A stretch of DNA of 64,000 nt from an uncultured Eubacteriales bacterium (GTDB lineage Bacteria > Bacillota > Clostridia > Oscillospirales > CAG-272). The stretch spans positions 52,596-116,595 of the forward strand of contig CAKXXW010000002.1 in the NCBI GenBank assembly GCA_934378145.1, given 5' to 3'. Both the position numbers and the translations under genes were made by a program. The notes under the pieces were generated by a model. The model saw only the letters and a list, made by a program, of their open reading frames with translations, had not been told where the DNA came from and did not search any database. Positions 52,757 through 61,480 of this stretch are shown piece after piece. Numbering within the stretch: the stretch's first letter is position 1; the number at the start of each line of letters is the position of its first letter.

Positions 52757-53012
52757 AATAAAAAACGCCTTGACGCGGAGCAGTACGCGCACGCACGGTC
52801 ACAGAGAGCGGGATATACGCTGAGATTCCCGAACCGAAGCACGCCGAAGTCGCCGCCGAGCGGCGGATGTGAAGCGAGAGGACTTTTCCCCCGTGCGTAG
52901 TATCCGACGGTCCCCGCCGTTATACGGGCAGAGGCGGCGGTCTTTTCCGTCCGCGAAGTCAGGTGGTACAGCGTTGGTCCACGCCCTGATAAGGCGTGGG
53001 CTTATTTTTTAT
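52757..53012 (+). ncRNA. T-box riboswitch, valine type
   Basis: Stem I is closed by ACGCACGG (about 52790) pairing with CCGTGCGT (about 52890) and contains AGAGAG and GCTGAGA elements. The codon GTC (52849-52851), in the GAA-GTC-GCC context usual for a specifier, reads tRNA-Val. The T-box AGGTGGTACAGCG is at 52961-52973; its TGGT pairs with the ACCA end of uncharged tRNA. The terminator CCACGCC/GGCGTGG (52979-52985 with 52993-52999) has a T-rich tail. Uncharged tRNA-Val should switch on the lipoprotein and valS. Confidence 0.88.
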
Positions 53013-53029
53013 TACAAGGAGGATCATTT

Positions 53030-54463
53030 ATGTTCAGAAAGTATGTTGCACTGTTTCTTGCCCTGCTGCTCATGATCCCTGTGCTCGCAGCGTGTGACGG
53101 GATCACCGGCGGAGATCCGGAAAGTACAACGACCGGCGGACAGTCGACCGACGATCGTACGACGGACGGTCAGACGACAGACGGTTCGGGAAGCGGTGAG
53201 GCTCTTACCCTTATCTCGGACGGTAAGCCGCTCTACACCGTGATCCGGCCCGACGACGGCACGAACAACCCCCTTGAGGTGGAAGCCGCCGTGGCGCTCA
53301 GCGCGGCGTTTCACGATGCCTGCGGAAAATATATCGGCATCAAGACCGACTGGAAAGGCAACGAGGTATCGGACTACGAAATCTGTATCGGTAATCTTAC
53401 ACGGAACGGCAGTGCCTACAATGCCGACATTTCGGAACTCGGAAACGATCAGTTCTCTGTAAAGGTCTACGGCAAGAGAATAGTTATCCTCGCACCGAAC
53501 TCCTATGGCACACTGAAAGGCGCCGAATGGTTCGCCGCCGAATACCTCACGGTCACAGACGGGTCGATGAAGGAGCTTACGGTTCCCGGAAACCTTGACC
53601 ACACGGGCAGCTTTGACCTTCCCACCGGGATCAAAGTCATGACGCAAAATCTGCTTGCCACCGACGACGAATACAAAAATTTCGTCGCGGGCGGGCTTGA
53701 GATAAGCGTAAAGCTCGAGGACAACACGATAGCCAAGCGCCAACCGCGTGTCCTTTCCCTTATAAAAAAGTATATGCCCGACTCGCTCGGCGTCCAGGAA
53801 TGCAGCGCGCCGTGGAGACAATACTTTGATAACAACCTCGGCAAGCTCGGCTACAAGCGTATCGGCGCCCCGAAAAATCAGAAAATAGGCATAATCTACA
53901 ACACAAAAATGCTGAAGCCTGTCGCCACCGGCTCCTTCTGGCTCACCGAAGACCCCGAAACCCTCAAAATATCGAAGGAATGGGGCAAGGATTCCGACGG
54001 ACTTACCGAAAGGCTCGGAATGTATGTCGTATTCGAGGTAGTGGCGACCGGGGAGAAATATGTTCACTTCAACACACATCTCGACACAGCCAAAAACAGC
54101 GTCATTCAGACAAAGCAGACCGAGGTACTGCTGAACTACATCGAAAAGGTCAAGAAGGAATACGGGAACATCCCCGCGGTGCTGACCGGAGACTTCAACT
54201 ACAATATGGATTCGCCGGCATACGGTACGCTCACCGGAGGCGTCCTCGGGGACGCAAAGAAGCTCGCGCTCAAGAGCAAAGGTGCCGGATCCTTCAACAA
54301 ATTCAAGGGTGAAGACTACGCAAGCAAGCCGATAGATCAGATAGTCGTATCAAAAGAAGGCCTGATGGTGGAATCCTACAATGTCATCTACGACAGGTTC
54401 GACGGCAACAACTTCGCGTCGGATCACTATGCGGTCATAATAAGCATCGGAATACTGAAATAA
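53030..54463 (+). CDS. Secreted lipoprotein with endonuclease/exonuclease/phosphatase domain
   Basis: A 477-residue lipoprotein: signal peptide with lipobox VLAAC (Cys22), a Thr/Asp-rich linker (about 25-60), an N-terminal domain (about 60-200) of unknown type, and a C-terminal EEP-fold domain (about 205-475). EEP residues visible are VMTQNLL (Asn), VQECS (Glu), FNTHLD (His/Asp), LTGDFNYN (Asp/Asn) and SDHYAV (Asp-His). It lies directly behind the valine T-box, 20 bases before valS. The substrate, whether nucleic acid, phospholipid or nucleotide, is unknown. Confidence 0.85.
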   Translation: MFRKYVALFLALLLMIPVLAACDGITGGDPESTTTGGQSTDDRTTDGQTTDGSGSGEALTLISDGKPLYTVIRPDDGTNNPLEVEAAVALSAAFHDACGKYIGIKTDWKGNEVSDYEICIGNLTRNGSAYNADISELGNDQFSVKVYGKRIVILAPNSYGTLKGAEWFAAEYLTVTDGSMKELTVPGNLDHTGSFDLPTGIKVMTQNLLATDDEYKNFVAGGLEISVKLEDNTIAKRQPRVLSLIKKYMPDSLGVQECSAPWRQYFDNNLGKLGYKRIGAPKNQKIGIIYNTKMLKPVATGSFWLTEDPETLKISKEWGKDSDGLTERLGMYVVFEVVATGEKYVHFNTHLDTAKNSVIQTKQTEVLLNYIEKVKKEYGNIPAVLTGDFNYNMDSPAYGTLTGGVLGDAKKLALKSKGAGSFNKFKGEDYASKPIDQIVVSKEGLMVESYNVIYDRFDGNNFASDHYAVIISIGILK

Positions 54464-54483
54464 AAATTACGGAGATAGATTTT

Positions 54484-57135
54484 ATGGAAAACAATCACGA
54501 ACTGCCGAAAACATACGATCCGCGATCCTTTGAGGATCGGATCTATAAGAATTGGTGTGACAAAAAATACTTCACACCTTCGGTCGACGACGGTAAGCCC
54601 GCCTTCTCGATCGTTATCCCGCCCCCGAATGTAACGGGGCAGCTCCACATGGGTCACGCTCTTGACGAAACGCTTCAGGACATCCTTATCCGTTGGAAGC
54701 GTATGGAGGGTTACAGCACACTTTGGCTCCCCGGCACCGACCACGCCGGCATCGCGACCCAGATAAAGGTCGAAGAAAACCTTCGAGTGAACGAAGGTCT
54801 TACCCGCTATGACCTCGGACGCGAAAAGTTCCTTGAGCGCGTCTGGGATTGGAAAAACAAGTACGGCGACAGGATCATCAGCCAGCTTAAGAAGCTCGGC
54901 TCGTCCTGCGACTGGTCGCGCGAGCGCTTTACCATGGACGAGGGACTCTCGAAGGCTGTCCGCGAGGTCTTCGTGAATCTCTATGACAAAGGGCTTATCT
55001 ACCGCGGATACAGGATAATCAACTGGTGTCCCCATTGCCGCACGGCGCTCTCGGATGCCGAGGTCGAATACAGCGAACAGCAGGGCAACTTCTGGCACAT
55101 CCGTTATCCGCTGAAGGACGGCTCGGGGTATGTGGAAGTCGCCACGACCCGTCCCGAAACAATGCTCGGCGATACTGCAGTCGCCGTCAATCCGGAGGAC
55201 GAAAGATATACCTCACTCGTCGGAAAGACGCTCATCCTGCCCCTTGTCGGCAGAGAGATCCCCGTGATCGCCGACGAATATGTTGACATAGGCTTCGGTA
55301 CCGGCTGCGTCAAGATCACTCCCGCGCACGACCCGAATGACTTCGAGGTCGGAAAGCGCCACGACCTTGAGGTAATAAAGGTAATCTCCGACGACGGCTC
55401 TATCAACGAGCTTGGCGGGAAGTATGCCGGAATGGACAGATACGAGGCGAGAAAGGCTATCGTCGCCGACCTTGAAGCCGGGGGCTACCTTGTCAGCGTC
55501 GAGCCTCACACCCACAATGTCGGCACCTGCTACCGCTGCAAGACGACGGTCGAGCCTCTGACCTCCGATCAGTGGTTCGTGAAGATGTCTCCGCTGGTCG
55601 GTCCCGCACTCGACGCCGTGAAGGACGGCAGGATAAAATTTGAACCCGAGAGATTCTCGAAGATCTATATAAATTGGATGGAGAACCTCCACGATTGGTG
55701 TATTTCGCGTCAGCTCTGGTGGGGACACAGGATACCTGCGTTCTACTGCGACGACTGCGGCGAGATGACGGTATCGAAAACCGATATAACCGTCTGCCCG
55801 AAGTGCGGAGGCACACACATTCATCAGGATCCCGATGTACTTGACACATGGTTCTCGTCGGCGCTCTGGCCCTTCTCGACGATGGGCTGGCCCGAAAAGA
55901 CCCCCGAGCTTGAAAAGTACTTCCCCACCGATGTCCTTGTCACGGGATACGATATAATCTCCTTCTGGGTCTCAAGGATGATATTCTCCTCTCTCGAGCA
56001 TACCGGAGAGATACCCTTCTCGACCGTATTCATTCACGGCCTTGTCCGCGACGCGAAAGGCAGAAAGATGTCAAAATCGCTCGGCAACGGAATAGATCCG
56101 CTTGAGGTCATAGACAAATACGGTGCCGACGCGCTGAGATTCGCCCTCGCCACCGGAAACAGCCCCGGAAACGATATGCGCTTCTCGGACGAGAAGATAG
56201 AAGCGGCGAGAAACTTTGCAAACAAGCTCTGGAACGCCTCACGCTTTGTACGCATGAACCTTACAGTCGAGGAGACAGGCCTGCCGGCTTACGGATCGCT
56301 CGCAAACGAGGACAAATGGATCCTTGACCGCTTCAACAGGCTCACGGCAACGGTAAATTCGGCACTTGAACATTTCGAGGTCGGAGTCGCGCTCGCCGCG
56401 ATCTACGAATTCACATGGGATGTCTTCTGCGACTGGTATGTCGAGCTTACGAAGGCGCGCCTCAATGCCACAGGAACCGAGGAAAACCTCACGGCGCAGA
56501 AGGTGCTTCTCTATGTACTGACGGGAATACTCAAGCTCCTGCACCCCTTCATGCCCTTCATCACGGAAGAGATATACCTCTCCCTGCCGCATGACAGTGA
56601 GAGCATAATGATCTCGGATTACCCTAAGGCAGATGACGGGCTTTATAACTCCGCGGTCGCAGACAGCTTTGAACGCGTCATCACCGCGATCAAGGCAATA
56701 AGGACCCGCCGCGCCGATATGAACATCGTTCCGTCAAGGAAATCGAAGGTATATATCGCGACGAAGTACGCCGACAGCTTCGGAGACAGCACAAAGCCCT
56801 TCTTTGTCCGCCTTGCCTCCGCAAGTGAAGTCGAGGTCGCCGAGAGCTTTGACGAGAGCGAGGTCAACGCCGATAACTCGGTGCAGATAATCACCGACGC
56901 CGCCGTGATCTACCTCCCGCTTGCCGACATAATCGACACCGACAAGGAACGCAAGCGTCTCAACACAGAGCTTGAAAAGCTCAGGGCGGATGCCGAGAGG
57001 CTGAACAAGAAGCTCTCGAACGAGAGCTTTGTATCGAAGGCTCCCGCTGCCGTCGTTGACGGAGAGCGTGCGAAGCTTGCAAAGGCTCTCGAGAGCATCG
57101 CGGGCGTTGAAGCCGCACTCAAAAAGCTCGGCTGA
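54484..57135 (+). CDS. valS: Valyl-tRNA synthetase
   Basis: Charges tRNA-Val. The 883 residues contain HMGH at 55-58, a CP1 editing domain (TTRPETMLGDTAVAVNP, GTGCVKITPAHDPND), zinc-knuckle-like CxxC pairs (CDDCGEM and CPKCGGT) and KMSKS at 528-532, with a C-terminal coiled coil (about 810-880). The full length matches bacterial ValRS. It is cotranscribed with the upstream lipoprotein gene under the T-box. No promoter is visible in the 20-base gap. Confidence 0.97.
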   Translation: MENNHELPKTYDPRSFEDRIYKNWCDKKYFTPSVDDGKPAFSIVIPPPNVTGQLHMGHALDETLQDILIRWKRMEGYSTLWLPGTDHAGIATQIKVEENLRVNEGLTRYDLGREKFLERVWDWKNKYGDRIISQLKKLGSSCDWSRERFTMDEGLSKAVREVFVNLYDKGLIYRGYRIINWCPHCRTALSDAEVEYSEQQGNFWHIRYPLKDGSGYVEVATTRPETMLGDTAVAVNPEDERYTSLVGKTLILPLVGREIPVIADEYVDIGFGTGCVKITPAHDPNDFEVGKRHDLEVIKVISDDGSINELGGKYAGMDRYEARKAIVADLEAGGYLVSVEPHTHNVGTCYRCKTTVEPLTSDQWFVKMSPLVGPALDAVKDGRIKFEPERFSKIYINWMENLHDWCISRQLWWGHRIPAFYCDDCGEMTVSKTDITVCPKCGGTHIHQDPDVLDTWFSSALWPFSTMGWPEKTPELEKYFPTDVLVTGYDIISFWVSRMIFSSLEHTGEIPFSTVFIHGLVRDAKGRKMSKSLGNGIDPLEVIDKYGADALRFALATGNSPGNDMRFSDEKIEAARNFANKLWNASRFVRMNLTVEETGLPAYGSLANEDKWILDRFNRLTATVNSALEHFEVGVALAAIYEFTWDVFCDWYVELTKARLNATGTEENLTAQKVLLYVLTGILKLLHPFMPFITEEIYLSLPHDSESIMISDYPKADDGLYNSAVADSFERVITAIKAIRTRRADMNIVPSRKSKVYIATKYADSFGDSTKPFFVRLASASEVEVAESFDESEVNADNSVQIITDAAVIYLPLADIIDTDKERKRLNTELEKLRADAERLNKKLSNESFVSKAPAAVVDGERAKLAKALESIAGVEAALKKLG

Positions 57136-57137
57136 TA

Positions 57138-57195
57138 AAAAACCTCACCCGGAAACAATGCCTTAAGAAAGGTGTTGCCTCCGAGTGAGGTTTTT
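57138..57195 (+). terminator. Terminator hairpin of valS with conserved interior
   Basis: Outer stem AAAAAACCTCAC/GTGAGGTTTTT; the interior ACAATGCC-TT-AAGAAAGG-T-GTTG is shared with the hairpins at 39886-39943 and 57433-57489 (each read on its own gene's strand). Confidence 0.8.
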
Positions 57196-57210
57196 ATATT
57201 TAGCGTTTGT

Positions 57211-57415
57211 AAAAGTTTGGGTCAAGCCTTTTCAAAGTTCGTTCACCCTCGGAAATTTAACGGCGCTTTTTCTTTTGCCTGTAGCAGGCACAAAAGAAAA
57301 AGCTAAGCAAAAAGAAAATGCCGTTGAGGAGATTTCGCCGCCTGCGGCGGCGACCGGGGACGCGGGGCTCTGCCCCACACCCCGCAAGCCTTTGAAAAGG
57401 CTTGGCCTAAACTTT
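57211..57415 (+). mobile_element. MITE-like palindromic element, copy 3
   Basis: 205 bases bounded by imperfect 26-base inverted repeats (left AAAAGTTTGGGTCAAGCC, right GGCTTGGCCTAAACTTT). Internal inverted blocks are GCTTTTTCTTTTG/CAAAAGAAAAAGC, a GCCGCC/GGCGGC core and GGGGC/GCCCC. No coding capacity. It matches 39475-39654 in reverse. The 396-base convergent gap between valS and surE holds only this element and two terminator hairpins. Confidence 0.72.
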
Positions 57416-57432
57416 CAAAAAAAATTTAAAGT

Positions 57433-57489
57433 GAAGACCTCGCCCTTGACAACTCCTTTCTTAAGGCATTGTCTCCGGGTGAGGTCTTC
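57433..57489 (-). terminator. Terminator hairpin of surE with conserved interior
   Basis: GAAGACCTC/GAGGTCTTC outer stem; read on the minus strand the interior is ACAATGCCTTAAGAAAGG-A-GTTG, nearly identical to the valS hairpin but inverted, with a T-rich tail. Confidence 0.75.
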
Positions 57490-57531
57490 ATTATTAAGTG
57501 AACAAACCGCGATTCAGCGCCGCCCACAGCT

Positions 57532-58254
57532 TCACTGCTTCAGCTTTTCAAAAATACTCTGTTCCGTTCTGTCGGTCGAAAGCGGAGTCACGGTAATAAA
57601 ACCTTCGCTGACATAATCGGTGTCAAGATCCGCTCCGAGTCCCGGCTCGTAGATTTTGATCCCGCGCGCAATATATTTTCCGTCGCCGCAGACCTCAAAA
57701 TCATCCGAATAAAATGCCCCGCCCTGCCGCGCGACCTTTATTTCTTTCGGATCGTCGGGAATGTTCACATTGTAAAGGCTGTGACACTCAAGAAGCTTAT
57801 TTTCGTCAAAATAAGCCTTCACCCTGTCAAGCACCTCAAACGGTACCGGATCCGAGCCGTAATAAGCCGAAAGAGCGATCGCCGGAAAACCGAGCAGTGC
57901 CGCCTCGAATATTGCGCCTACCGTCCCCGAATAAAGTATATCAAACCCGACATTGTAGCCGTTATTTATGCCCGAAATTATGAGATCGGGCTTCCTTTTC
58001 ATCGCAAGCACGGCGATCCTCACGCAGTCGGCAGGCGTGGACGAGACCGAATAAGCCTCGATCCCCTCTCCGTAGCCCTCCTGTTTTACTACCTCTATCG
58101 GACTTGTGAGGTCTATCCCCTGACTCTTTCCGCTCTGCTCGGTCGCGGGAGCAAAAACACTGACCTCCGCAAAGCGCGACGCCCACTCGGCAACACGGCG
58201 AAGCTGCGCCGAGGCAATGCCGTCGTCGTTGGTTATAAGTATCTTCAAAGCCAT
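57532..58254 (-). CDS. surE: 5'/3'-nucleotidase SurE
   Basis: A 240-residue SurE with ITNDDG (metal Asp10/Asp11), the APATEQSGKSQ loop and ISGINNGYNVG. SurE removes phosphate from nucleoside 5'- or 3'-monophosphates under stress and acts on short polyphosphate or RNA. It overlaps the upstream DHH gene by 10 bases, so it is the last gene of a nucleotide-turnover operon. Confidence 0.94.
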   Translation of the reverse strand: MALKILITNDDGIASAQLRRVAEWASRFAEVSVFAPATEQSGKSQGIDLTSPIEVVKQEGYGEGIEAYSVSSTPADCVRIAVLAMKRKPDLIISGINNGYNVGFDILYSGTVGAIFEAALLGFPAIALSAYYGSDPVPFEVLDRVKAYFDENKLLECHSLYNVNIPDDPKEIKVARQGGAFYSDDFEVCGDGKYIARGIKIYEPGLGADLDTDYVSEGFITVTPLSTDRTEQSIFEKLKQ

Positions 58255-59219
58255 CCTTCATTTTTCTCCTTGTAATCCCTGATAAGCTCGTCGGCGTCGC
58301 GGATAAGCGCCTCAGCCTCGCTCTCGTCGGCGACCGTCGCACCGCTCGCGCACTCGTGTCCGCCTCCGTGATATTTCTCGGCAAGTCGGTTGACGGTGAC
58401 AAACCGCGAGCGGAGCCTTACCCTTATCTTACCGTCGGGGGCGTCGATAAATGCTATCCAGATAATGCTGCCCTTTATCGAATCGAGAAAAGAGACCGCG
58501 TTGCACGCCTCCTCAAACGAGAGCGAGAAGCGCTCGGCATCCTCCGATGTCACGCGCAGGTACGCCACGCCGTGTTCGCTTATCTTCATCTGTCCGTAGA
58601 CCCAGGATTTGAATCTGAAGTAATCAAAATCCTCGAGATAGAGCCTTGCATAAAGCGTATCGGTATCGACTCCGAGGTCAAGCATCATAGCCGCCAGACG
58701 CAAAGTCTCTCCCGTTACGCTGCTGAAGCGGAACCTTCCCGAATCGGTGACCATTCCCGTATAAAGGCAGGTCGCGGCATAGCTGTTTATCTTAAGCTCG
58801 TCGCGAAGAGCGGCATAAAAGCTCACGATAAGCTCGCACAGCGAGGAGCGCTGATCCTCGACCCACGAAATATCTCCGTAGGGCTTTATGTCGATATGAT
58901 GGTCGATCTTGATCATCTCTTTCGCAAGGTGATATTTGCTGTTCGATATGCGGTCGACCGAGGCTGTATCAAGCACGATAAGCAGCGCGTCACGGTAAAG
59001 CTCATCGTCAAGCTGTCCGTCTTCCTCGCCGAGGAAAGAAAGATATTCCGAGTAATCCTCGCTTACAAGATATATTTCCTTCTCGGGAAAGGTCAGGCGC
59101 AGGATCTCTTTAAGTCCCTGCGTCGAGCCGACGGCATCCCCGTCGGGAAGGATGTGGCGGGAAATGATTATTCTGTCGTATTCGCGGATCTTTCCGAGTA
59201 TGAGTTCGGGATAGTTCAC
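58245..59219 (-). CDS. DHH-family phosphoesterase (NrnA-like), second copy
   Basis: A 324-residue DHH/DHHA1 protein. Motifs: RHILPDGDAVGS (DxD), LIVLDTAS, IDHHIDIKP (the DHH box) and the DHHA1 GGGHECASGATV. NrnA-type enzymes degrade nanoRNA to mononucleotides and dephosphorylate pAp. It overlaps its paralogue upstream by 4 bases and surE downstream by 10. Confidence 0.92.
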   Translation of the reverse strand: MNYPELILGKIREYDRIIISRHILPDGDAVGSTQGLKEILRLTFPEKEIYLVSEDYSEYLSFLGEEDGQLDDELYRDALLIVLDTASVDRISNSKYHLAKEMIKIDHHIDIKPYGDISWVEDQRSSLCELIVSFYAALRDELKINSYAATCLYTGMVTDSGRFRFSSVTGETLRLAAMMLDLGVDTDTLYARLYLEDFDYFRFKSWVYGQMKISEHGVAYLRVTSEDAERFSLSFEEACNAVSFLDSIKGSIIWIAFIDAPDGKIRVRLRSRFVTVNRLAEKYHGGGHECASGATVADESEAEALIRDADELIRDYKEKNEGWL

Positions 59220-60157
59220 TGTTTTACCTCCGTCATTTTATCGAGCTCCGAGAGAAGCTCCATGGCTTCCCCGTAGTTTTTGAGAGTCGCGCCGCTCGCC
59301 TTTGCGTGGCCGCCGCCGCCGTGCGCCACGGCGACAGGATTTATATTGTATTTTGACGACCTTATCTCACAAAGCACACCGTCCGGGCTCTCGGTGAAAT
59401 TCACCCATATATCGACCCCGCGGATATCGGACATAGTTCCCACCATGCCGCGCGAGAGCGCATAGGGATCGGCACCGAGCGCGGCGATCTCTTCGGCGGT
59501 AGTATATATATAAGCAACTCCCTTTTCGGTAAATTTTATTTTGAGTACAAAGGAAGCACGAAGCCTTATATTTTCAAAGCTCTCGGCATAGAGCTTCGAA
59601 TATATCTCCGCAGTGCCGAAATCCTCGCTCATAAGGTATGAGGCAAGCGCAAAGGTCCTCGCATTTGCCGAATCGTACCTGAAGCGTCCCGAATCGGTGA
59701 CCATTCCGGTAAACAGCGCCCGTGCGGCGGATGTGTTAAGCCTCAGCCCCGATTCCCGCGCAAATTCGGCTATCATACCGCAGCAACTCTCAAATGTCGT
59801 GTCGACGACCTCGACCGTGCAGATCTTCTCGATGAATATATGGTGGTCGATCCGGAGAGTCTCTTTTGCAAGAGTGTATCTGTCATCGCTTATAAGCGCC
59901 TTCGCCGAGGTGTCAAGGATCACGGCAAGCGCCCCCTCGTAGACACTGTCGGGGACCGTGTCGGGGACCGAACATTCCATAAAGGAATACCTTTTCGGCG
60001 AGTCTCCGACCGTGTAGACCTTCTTTTCCGGGAAGTTCGCCTCAATGAGGAATTTCAGTCCCGTCTGACTGCCTATCGCATCCCCGTCGGGGCTTGAATG
60101 GCGGTGGATTATTATCCTGTCGTATTTTTTTATCAGTCTCAGCGCTTCTTCAAACAT
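59216..60157 (-). CDS. DHH-family phosphoesterase (NrnA-like), first copy
   Basis: A 313-residue paralogue of the next gene with HRHSSPDGDAIGS, VILDTSA, IDHHIFIEK and GGGGHAKASGAT. The two differ enough to suggest separate substrates, for example nanoRNA versus pAp or a cyclic-dinucleotide product. Translationally coupled to the second copy (4-base overlap) and preceded by the HD-domain gene. Confidence 0.92.
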   Translation of the reverse strand: MFEEALRLIKKYDRIIIHRHSSPDGDAIGSQTGLKFLIEANFPEKKVYTVGDSPKRYSFMECSVPDTVPDSVYEGALAVILDTSAKALISDDRYTLAKETLRIDHHIFIEKICTVEVVDTTFESCCGMIAEFARESGLRLNTSAARALFTGMVTDSGRFRYDSANARTFALASYLMSEDFGTAEIYSKLYAESFENIRLRASFVLKIKFTEKGVAYIYTTAEEIAALGADPYALSRGMVGTMSDIRGVDIWVNFTESPDGVLCEIRSSKYNINPVAVAHGGGGHAKASGATLKNYGEAMELLSELDKMTEVKQ

Positions 60158-60172
60158 ATAAAAACCTCTGTA

Positions 60173-61366
60173 TCAATCAAAATAGCCGCGGTAGGTCACA
60201 CGGTACCTGCCGTCGGGGAAGAGCTCGCGATATATATCGACGAAATAATCGTCTGTCATACTTGCAATAAAGTCGGTCACGGTCGTGTCGATCCCGTCGT
60301 TTCCGTAAGGCTCGCGCCTGTCTCGGCTGACCGAATTTATATAGTCTATGTGGTGCGAAAATATCGGTGAGTCATACCGTCTGCGCCGCAAATCGTCGGA
60401 GAGCTTCTCGTATATGTCCTCCATCATCGGCTTCACCGAAAGCTCAAAGTGCGCGTTCTCGGTCACCTTATCATATATTGCGGCGTAGTTTTCGCGCCTT
60501 GCACGCTTCAGCGCGTCAAAATATTCTCCGTCAAGGCAGATATAGGGTTTACCGAGACTGTTTTCTATAATATTCACCGAAATGTTGTTCACTATCTCGG
60601 AATCTGTCTCGCCTATTACCGGATCGGTAAAGGCAAGCCCGTCGCCAAAGCCGACGCTGTGCGCATCGTACCTGTCGCGCCCGACATAAGCAACTATGTC
60701 CGAGAGCCTCACCACGCACGACTCAAGCGTTGAGGGAATGATCTCCGCTACCCTTTCGCGGTCCCTGCCGCACTCCTCTATTATTCCGTCAAATGTATCG
60801 AACCCGTCAAACTCCGCTGGTCTCATGACCGGTGAGTCAAGCCTTGCATTGTGCGAAGCGATCCCCGAAAGCGTCTGAAGGCTCAGATTATACCCGAAGA
60901 TCCCTTCAAGAACCCTCACCGAGTGTATCGCGTGGCAGAAATGCTTCCCTGTCCTGTTATACAGGATCGCGTCGAGAAATTTCTCGCCCGCATGGGCAAA
61001 GGGCGGATGACCTATGTCATGCCCGAGGGCTATCGCCTCTGTCAGATCGGTATTGAGTCCGAGGGCGGCGCCGATCCTTCTCGCCGTTCTCTCGACGAGC
61101 CTTATATGAAGGCTCCTACGCGTTATGTCGTCATTCCTGATAAGCGAAAACACCTGTGTCTTGTCGGAATATCTGTTGAAATACGGACATGATACGATCT
61201 TATCGGCATCGGCGGCAAAGGGAGACAGGAATGTCTTCTTCGATTTATCTTCATATCTTCTCAGCGCCGACAGGTCTGAGCAGGCAAATTCCGAAAAGGC
61301 AGCAGCCCTTCTGCGGTATTCAAGGATCTTTGCCGTCTCCTCCGACGGGCTGTCAAACACGAGCAT
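60173..61366 (-). CDS. HD-domain deoxyguanosinetriphosphate triphosphohydrolase-like protein
   Basis: A 397-residue dGTPase-family protein with RNDDITRRSLHIRLVERTARRIG, the HD pair GHDIGHPPFAHAGE (His/Asp metal site), CHAIHSVRVLE and a later Asp in SDIVAYVGRDRYDA. It hydrolyses dNTPs to deoxynucleoside and triphosphate. The N-terminal domain is typical of this family. First gene of an operon that continues with two NrnA-like phosphoesterases and SurE. GGAGAT upstream; an extended -10 (TATAAT at about 61396-61401) lies upstream. Confidence 0.88.
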   Translation of the reverse strand: MLVFDSPSEETAKILEYRRRAAAFSEFACSDLSALRRYEDKSKKTFLSPFAADADKIVSCPYFNRYSDKTQVFSLIRNDDITRRSLHIRLVERTARRIGAALGLNTDLTEAIALGHDIGHPPFAHAGEKFLDAILYNRTGKHFCHAIHSVRVLEGIFGYNLSLQTLSGIASHNARLDSPVMRPAEFDGFDTFDGIIEECGRDRERVAEIIPSTLESCVVRLSDIVAYVGRDRYDAHSVGFGDGLAFTDPVIGETDSEIVNNISVNIIENSLGKPYICLDGEYFDALKRARRENYAAIYDKVTENAHFELSVKPMMEDIYEKLSDDLRRRRYDSPIFSHHIDYINSVSRDRREPYGNDGIDTTVTDFIASMTDDYFVDIYRELFPDGRYRVTYRGYFD

Positions 61367-61448
61367 TTTTTCATCTCCTTAGAAGCGATACTGTCATTAT
61401 ACCACAAAATGCCCGAAATAGGAAGAGCCGAGTCACAATTTGACGCCA

Positions 61449-61477
61449 AAAAGGCAACCTTTTCGGTTGCCTTTTAT
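61449..61477 (-). terminator. Terminator of the ABC fusion gene
   Basis: 11-bp stem AAAAGGCAACC/GGTTGCCTTTT, loop TTTTC, downstream of the stop at 61481 on the minus strand. Confidence 0.8.
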
Positions 61478-61480
61478 AAA

